Of a stretch of 64,000 nt of DNA, positions 58,401 through 64,000 are shown in pieces. The notes under the pieces are model-generated. The model saw nothing but the letters and a program-made list of their open reading frames with translations, did no database searches and was not told the origin of the DNA. How positions within the stretch are numbered: position 1 is the stretch's first letter; every line of letters starts with the position of its first letter. Made by a program: the position numbers and the translations under genes. The DNA comes from Fasciolopsis buskii (taxonomy: Eukaryota > Platyhelminthes > Trematoda > Plagiorchiida > Fasciolidae). The stretch is from assembly GCA_008360955.1 (NCBI GenBank), contig LUCM01005092.1:560111-624110 (forward strand), in the 5' to 3' direction.

Positions 58401-60200
58401 GTTGCCGGAGACCCATGGTGCCCAGAGCACGAACTGTATCGTCAACAAATTCTGTACGCTTTACATTCATCCCTCCAAGACATACTCGTAAACCCATCAG
58501 TTTGATAAAACTGCTTCCAGCTGACGTGTTTTCGTCAATTTAACTATCGAAGAATTTGCAACAGGGACTCCATTTAGAATTTATTGTTTATTTTACTAAA
58601 GTTTATTCGGACCTTAGCCTTTCCCGTTTCGATCAAGCCGCATGATTCTTTTGCCCATTTTCACCTTCTCATCAGTGTTCCAAGACTCCCCCAGTTAAAA
58701 TCTACGTTGTCTAACTTAATTTGTTTGTGAGCTTGCATCTGTCATCAGGTTATCCTTCTAGTTCAGTTTAAGGATGGCGGCGGGTGCGAAATGTGTTCAC
58801 AGTAGTCGGATTTAATGATCCGATAAAATTGACATGAAAGTTAAAATTTCACGAAGAAAGCCTTTATACGCAAAAAGTGCGGGTTAAAAAATTCTCAAAA
58901 GCGATCAAAACAGCTAGAGAGAAGAGTGCTGATTACTGATAGATGCCCTGTATTGAAATGGAAATGAAAAAGCACGTCGGTCATTTTGCCATGGATTTTG
59001 GGGCCAAGAAACTAGAAGTCTTTTGGAAATTCGGAGGGACAAAGAACACTGAAGAAGCGTTCCGGCATACCATTGCTTGAGAACATGAGGAATGTAAATG
59101 TCGTCGGCACTGAGGAGAGCTGCGATTAATATGGTATGCGTTGAATAATGTATCTAACGCTGGTAAGCCAGTGCGAAACAAAAACGGCTTTTTTTGCTCT
59201 CTTGTTTGCGCTTGGGAGCCCAGCCGCGGGTGTCGAGGGGAATGCTGAGGGTGATGTTCACGATAGACCACGTTGGAGGCATCTGAAGCACGAGTCCAAG
59301 TATGGGTGCATTTGTAGCGAATGAAAGTCAACGTAGTGGGCATGATCGTAACGGGCGGGTAGCACTAGCAATAAATCTGTATAATTGGGAGGACTTTTCC
59401 GCTCAAAGAATCGCAGCTTTTGTGAGTCAGATTATGAGGCCTCGATTTCTGAACAAACTTTCAACAGGGTCATCAGTTTGCCTTGGTGAGCCATACAGAG
59501 CAGTCGCAATGTCCACTTCACAGCGGTCGGTGCAGCCGATCGCATTTGTCCGTCCTGGAATAATTGATTTGAGCCCTAGGTCATTTTGCTTTCACGGTGT
59601 GTTGAGACTTTCGACGATGGGACCAGAAAGTGGATAGTGAACTCTTGGCGAAACACGAGTGCAAAAACACACAACTGGTATGGAAAAAGGGAGAGAGTAG
59701 GTAGTCTGAAGGCACTCCAGCTGAGGGTTGCGATGCGTGCAGCGATGAGAACGAGAGGCGTTAAATGATGCCAAACTTCGCGCTTGGAATGGGCTAACTG
59801 TCACCTGCATGCAGAAGAAAGGGTTCATGTGAATGCGTTAAATAATAGTTTGGGAGTAGAATTGTCTATTTATACGCCTTGATGCAGGCGCAGCAAACGA
59901 CATAGAATGTTAGATAGAAAAGTGCATTGACATTGCTTCATCAAAGGTTTTCTACTGATGGCTACAATGATACGCATTTGTGGAGATTACTAGGAATAAA
60001 AATGGTTGACTTTGTTTGCTGGGTTGAGATCAAACTTCGAGCGTTATATTCAGTCAGTGCCCTGGGCCCAACTCATAGGTTCTCTCTGCTGAAGTGCAAT
60101 GATCGGTTGTTGTCTTCCTAATTTTTTAAAGGATAGTAGATGCAGGAAGACTCATCCTTATATGTTGGGGCAGTTTATTCCATAGGAAGGAATATTTAAT
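52466..60200. other. No gene recognised; probably decayed repeats
   Basis: G+C-richer and poor in A runs compared with 2-30 kb. Plus-strand frames at 55916-56419 (167 codons), 56561-56944 and 57585-58052 (155 codons) and minus-strand 59343-58981 have no recognised motif, no splice context and strong overlap with other frames. A short palindrome, GACCGCTCTGAGCGGTC, is at about 54431-54447. Confidence 0.35.
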
Positions 60201-60240
60201 GACGAAGGCTGTTTTCTTAAGTGCCATCCTCGACATGAAG

Positions 60241-62661
60241 TTAACATCGAGAACTCGGCGTTTCTAAGCCATAGGCAGAGTGGTTTCTTACTTGGGGTGC
60301 AGAGATGCACTCATTTTTACTAATGATCTTATGAAAACGGGAGGCTAATTTGAGCTCGACGCAACCGTAGCGGATAGAGGAATAGTTCTGTGCAAAATTC
60401 CATGTAGTTGGGTGAGGAAGAATATTCCAGAAGTCGTTTTTTAGATGTTTGTTGAACATTCTTAATCTCGAGTCTGTCACTCCGCTGCATGTTGGAACAC
60501 ATTATGGAATATTATTCTAGGATAGGTCTTACGTGTATGTTACATATTAACATTTTGCTTTCCGCAGTTTTAAACGTTTTGAGCACCAACCCAATTAATC
60601 TCCTAGCCTTTGCCATTTGGATCATGGTGTGTTCTGAGAAGTTGAACGTGCTGGAGCAATGCAAACTCAGGTCTCTGACAGTGTGAAGGGAAAGAATAAA
60701 TTCTTGGTTGATCCCAAAGATTCCTGTAGGAACGTTGCATTTGTATGCACTTATGTTGCTTTTGTGGGCCGAGAATTTCATCGACCAAGCTGTGCACCAT
60801 GAGTCAAGCGGCAGCAGATCACTTTTGCATTATCTAGGTTAGTGTTGGAGACACGAGGGAGATACGTGTGTACATTTTGTACATCGTCTGTAAAAGGAAA
60901 AAGAATACCCTGCTTAATGACGTAAAAACTATCGATGATTTGCAGTAGAAACAGTAGTGGACTTAGTGTGCTTCCATGAATAACCCCACTAGTAATCCAA
61001 CGTGTCTTGGATAGGGTTTCATTTACACCCACTGCCTGCATTCTAGAGGTCAAATAGAAGGAGAGCCAAGCCAGCGGGAGGATTCACATACCTAGCGTTT
61101 GACTTTCATGTGAAGCCTGCGAGGAGATACGCGATCAAAAGCTATCGTCATATGTAAGGAAAATCACAATCACCGAATTCCCGTCGTTCGCAGCCTTCAT
61201 CATTACGTTTAAGAAGTTAGTCATGCGGATGGAGCATGATTTACTTTGAACGAAACTATGGTGCCCGGCGTTATTCGGGTCATGATCTAATAAGCAACTT
61301 GTTAACCTAATTTTTAGTATTTTTTCCACGAGCCGAGAGACAACTGAGGTGTGATTGATCGGTCAATAAATATATGGCTCCTACTTTGAACCGTCTTGTA
61401 AATTGGGACAATGACAAAAGTTTTCCATTGGTGAGGGAAAGTGCTACTATTTAAGGAAAGATTACATTGATTGGACAACAGTATAGGGATGTCTGCTCCC
61501 TCACATTTGAAGAAGGCTGGGGGGAGGTCATCCGGTCCAGCGTAGAAAGACGGTCTCATTTTTGACAGCAGTGATTTAATGTAACTTGGGCGGAAAGATA
61601 ATCTTGGAGGGGATGCAGAGGAGGCTGGGAGATTGTCCGGTATGATGGTTTTATTGCCGGTTTTCATAGAGGAGGCGAAATAATCACTGAACAACTCTGA
61701 TAGTAGTACAGGGTCATATGCGCACGTTCCCCTGAATATGAGAAAGGTGATATGCGTACAAGATATGGAGTTTTGCCAGTGATTCAGCCTCGTTGGTGAA
61801 GATCTTAGGAGGTGGAAAATGGTTGAACTCCTTCTATTGAGAAGGGTGGCAACATCGTTGGTTAGAAGAAGGTCTATTTTCTTGGTGTCGAGCGCATCAT
61901 TATTCATTTGGGGGTACTGGCTCTAATGAAATTGTGTTACGCCGACGAATGGGTGAGTGGTCGGAGACAAAACGCCTGTTTTAGGTGCTTTTGCTGTCAC
62001 GGGCCTAGCACTGTTTGCTGGCGGCATCTTGGAAATTAAACTGGAGTCGTAAGAAGTGTGCGCAAAAATTTCCCTCTGAAGTGGCATTCTATCTATAGTT
62101 ATTGTTGTTTTTAAAAGGTGTAATTGCAGCAATAACGCCATGCTTGCCGATGAATAATTGCGCTAGAATTTTGTCCGGATTTGCAGCACGGGCGGACAAC
62201 TAAGTCGTTGGGTCCGCTCCCGCAGCCCCATCATTAGACGCGGTATGTGTGCCACACCGATAGCAGCCCACAATTGATCTCTAAGATCATTCATGGGAAT
62301 AGGATCACGGACGATAAAGAAAATAACGTTACACGGCCTATCAACTCTACTCAATTTTTCGGAGGCCAGCACCTCCAGAATGTTGCTGGAAGCCATCAGG
62401 CCATGCTTATCTAACCGTGTCTTAGGATCGATGAGGTGGGATGGGAATGCAATCTTTGAGATAGCACTCTCCAAATTGTTAACTTGGGATTCTTTCGAAT
62501 ATCCGTGCCCTGACATGAGGTTCAATCATCAGGTCTTTCAGTACCACGGAGCATCGGCTCACTGTTTCCAAACGAGGGCCAATTTTAGTGCGTTTTGTGA
62601 TGTTAGTTGCGCAAACATTGTCATTAGCGCGTTTGGCTTGTTGAAGGACACCACAAACCAT
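60241..62661 (-). mobile_element. LINE (CR1/Jockey-like) with ORF1 and RT but no recognisable endonuclease
   Basis: Minus strand. ORF1-like part at 62525-62163 (DRPCNVIFFIVRDP, DLRDQLWAAIG, RLSCPPVLQIR). Pre-RT and RT start at 61907-61314 (FSDYFASS, AGPDDLPPAFFK, FPHQWKTFVIVPIYK). RT continues at 61329-61135 (HHSFVQSKSCSI; VIVIFLTYDDSF), 61053-60778 (SGVIHGSTLSPLLFLLQIID, LFPFTDDVQNVHTY) and 60781-60512 (FSAHKSN, AKARRLIGLVLKTF). C-terminal part at 60480-60241 (ELKLASRFHK). Only about 250 bases separate ORF1 from the pre-RT block, so the roughly 700-base endonuclease is missing. Confidence 0.8.
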
Positions 62662-62699
62662 TCTGAGCTCGCTTAAAACATTTAAGTTTCGGAAAGAAA

Positions 62700-64000
62700 A
62701 TCTACGTGAGGATGTGAAAGGCGACCACTTATATTTGTTATGGAGACAGTGACGATGGAAACTGTGCGTAATCGGGTTGACACAGTTCTTGTGAGTGAAA
62801 TGCTAAGGAATACTGCAAAATGACGCAATTTTTGAATAATTTATAAGACTAAGTAAGCATCAACAGTGGGGATCAGGGTATTTGTCCACAAAATGGGCCT
62901 GAAGGTAAATAAAAAGTACGCTAATATCCTAAGGCCGGTAACAGCCGTCAAATCACTGGCTAAAATAGATATAAGATAATGTGAGGTAAATTGAAACACC
63001 CGGAGTCACATTACGCGTCTGAACATCAGGGTGATGTTGATGGATATGGAATCGTGTGGATAGAAAATTGAGTGGACGGGCAATCTTTTGTATCTACCCT
63101 CAAGACAACTGAGCAGACCAAGTGAGTTTGTGCTATTCAGTATAAAAGCGTTTACGCTAAGGTTAGGTCAAAGCTGGGAATGTGACTGCGCAAGCTTAGC
63201 CGAAACTGGCAAAATACTTAGGCAGTGATCAACTGAAAAATTTCAATGGGCAGAAAAATCAAGACAATTTTTCTCTCTAGGAAAATGTTTATAACTTTGC
63301 GAATAATGCCCGAATAGCACAACATTGACTAAAGTTCTCTATGATGATAACTCGACGTGGAACTGCGTAGCCCTAAAGTGAAAAGTAACATAATGACGCT
63401 CATGACTTTCTACGTCAAGATCAGTCGGGTTCTACCAGCGGCTTGAGCCTCCACAGTTTGCTTGATATCGGGACGGATAACAGCGGCTGATTAAAACTAA
63501 GGAAAACGAAGGTGGTGAATATTAGAGTAATACCTTTCAAATGAGTTTTCAGGGCTCGATAGACTATAATCTAAAACCGGACGGAACAGGTTGTTACACC
63601 GAGTGCCGGAACTCAAAGGAGTTGACTTAGCTGGTTCGACGGCCTTAAGAGGACGGAGGAAAAAATCTATAAATGCTCATATACATAAAATCAGTAAGCA
63701 CAGTTTTCTGGTAAAGGATCTTTGCAAGTCGTCAATGTGTGTTATGCTGCGATGGCACATATTATGGCACACAAAAACTCCACACCCTTGTAATGCCTAA
63801 CGTGGGTCACGTAAATACCTGACTTCTTCAATCGCAGAATCAAGATTTTTTGTGTCGCTCTCTTAAGTTTATGGGATTTGGCGATCCCTGTGCCTGCATG
63901 AGGTGAAAAGCTGAATGTGAGAAAGTAATACAACCTCAAGTCAGCCAACCTCGACCATTCTCCGCAGCTAAGGAAATTGGGCGCGGTGAGATATTAGAAG
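62700..64000. other. No gene recognised
   Basis: Only short frames on both strands (for example plus 63591-63800 and minus 63948-63742). No repeat, RNA gene or splice pattern could be supported up to the right edge. Confidence 0.4.

Noticed and set aside
58655..58690. CTGATGAG followed by GAAAA on the minus strand, hammerhead-like
   Set aside because: No stem II can form between the core boxes and no tRNA-like head is nearby.
1..64000. Search for CRISPR arrays, operons, bacterial-type promoters or rRNA
   Set aside because: None seen; intron structure and retroelements mark eukaryotic nuclear DNA.

Overview
This window looks like nuclear DNA from a flatworm, most likely a digenean trematode. 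That is inferred from three things: intron-rich genes with introns from 86 bp to 9.9 kb, dense decayed non-LTR retrotransposons, and tRNA-derived SINEs, two of which carry hammerhead-ribozyme-like motifs. No species can be named from the sequence alone. All homology calls rest on recall of protein families; no search was run.

Two real genes can be assembled exon by exon with consistent splice phases. (1) On the + strand, a CFAP161-like gene (cilia and flagella associated protein 161, an axonemal protein) has six coding exons between 6794 and 29595. They join to 1092 nt, or 363 aa. (2) On the - strand, a DEDD/DEDD2-like gene (death effector domain-containing, DNA-binding apoptosis regulator family) has five coding exons between 41655 and 27065. 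They join to 2400 nt, or 799 aa. It has an N-terminal death effector domain, a basic nuclear-localisation-like cluster, a long proline-rich linker, and the conserved DEDD C-terminal domain split by a large insert with four polyalanine tracts. The 3' ends of the two genes interdigitate on opposite strands: DEDD exons 4-5 lie inside CFAP161 intron 4, and CFAP161 exons 5-6 lie inside DEDD intron 3.

Layout. 1-2400: minus-strand LINE remnant (endonuclease and start of reverse transcriptase), running off the left edge. 2400-6790: no gene seen. 6794-29595: CFAP161-like gene; its introns hold tRNA-like SINEs (about 15.4 kb and 16.9-17.2 kb), one of a pair of diverged repeats (25.4 kb; the other is at 7.9 kb) and a Ty3/Gypsy reverse-transcriptase fragment (26.1-26.4 kb). 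27065-41657: DEDD-like gene; its 9.9-kb intron 2 holds two decayed LINEs of one family and a SINE-like unit sharing their 3' end. 42-45.4 kb: no gene recognised; tRNA-derived SINEs and a tRNA pseudogene. 45.7-48.9 kb: plus-strand LINE interrupted by a SINE. 49-60 kb: mostly unresolved decayed repeat sequence, with one LINE fragment at 51.5-52.5 kb. 60.2-62.7 kb: minus-strand LINE with ORF1 and reverse transcriptase but no recognisable endonuclease. 62.7-64 kb: nothing recognised.

The two host genes have no obvious shared pathway. Their relation is positional: antisense overlap of at least 2.5 kb of pre-mRNA (27065-29595).
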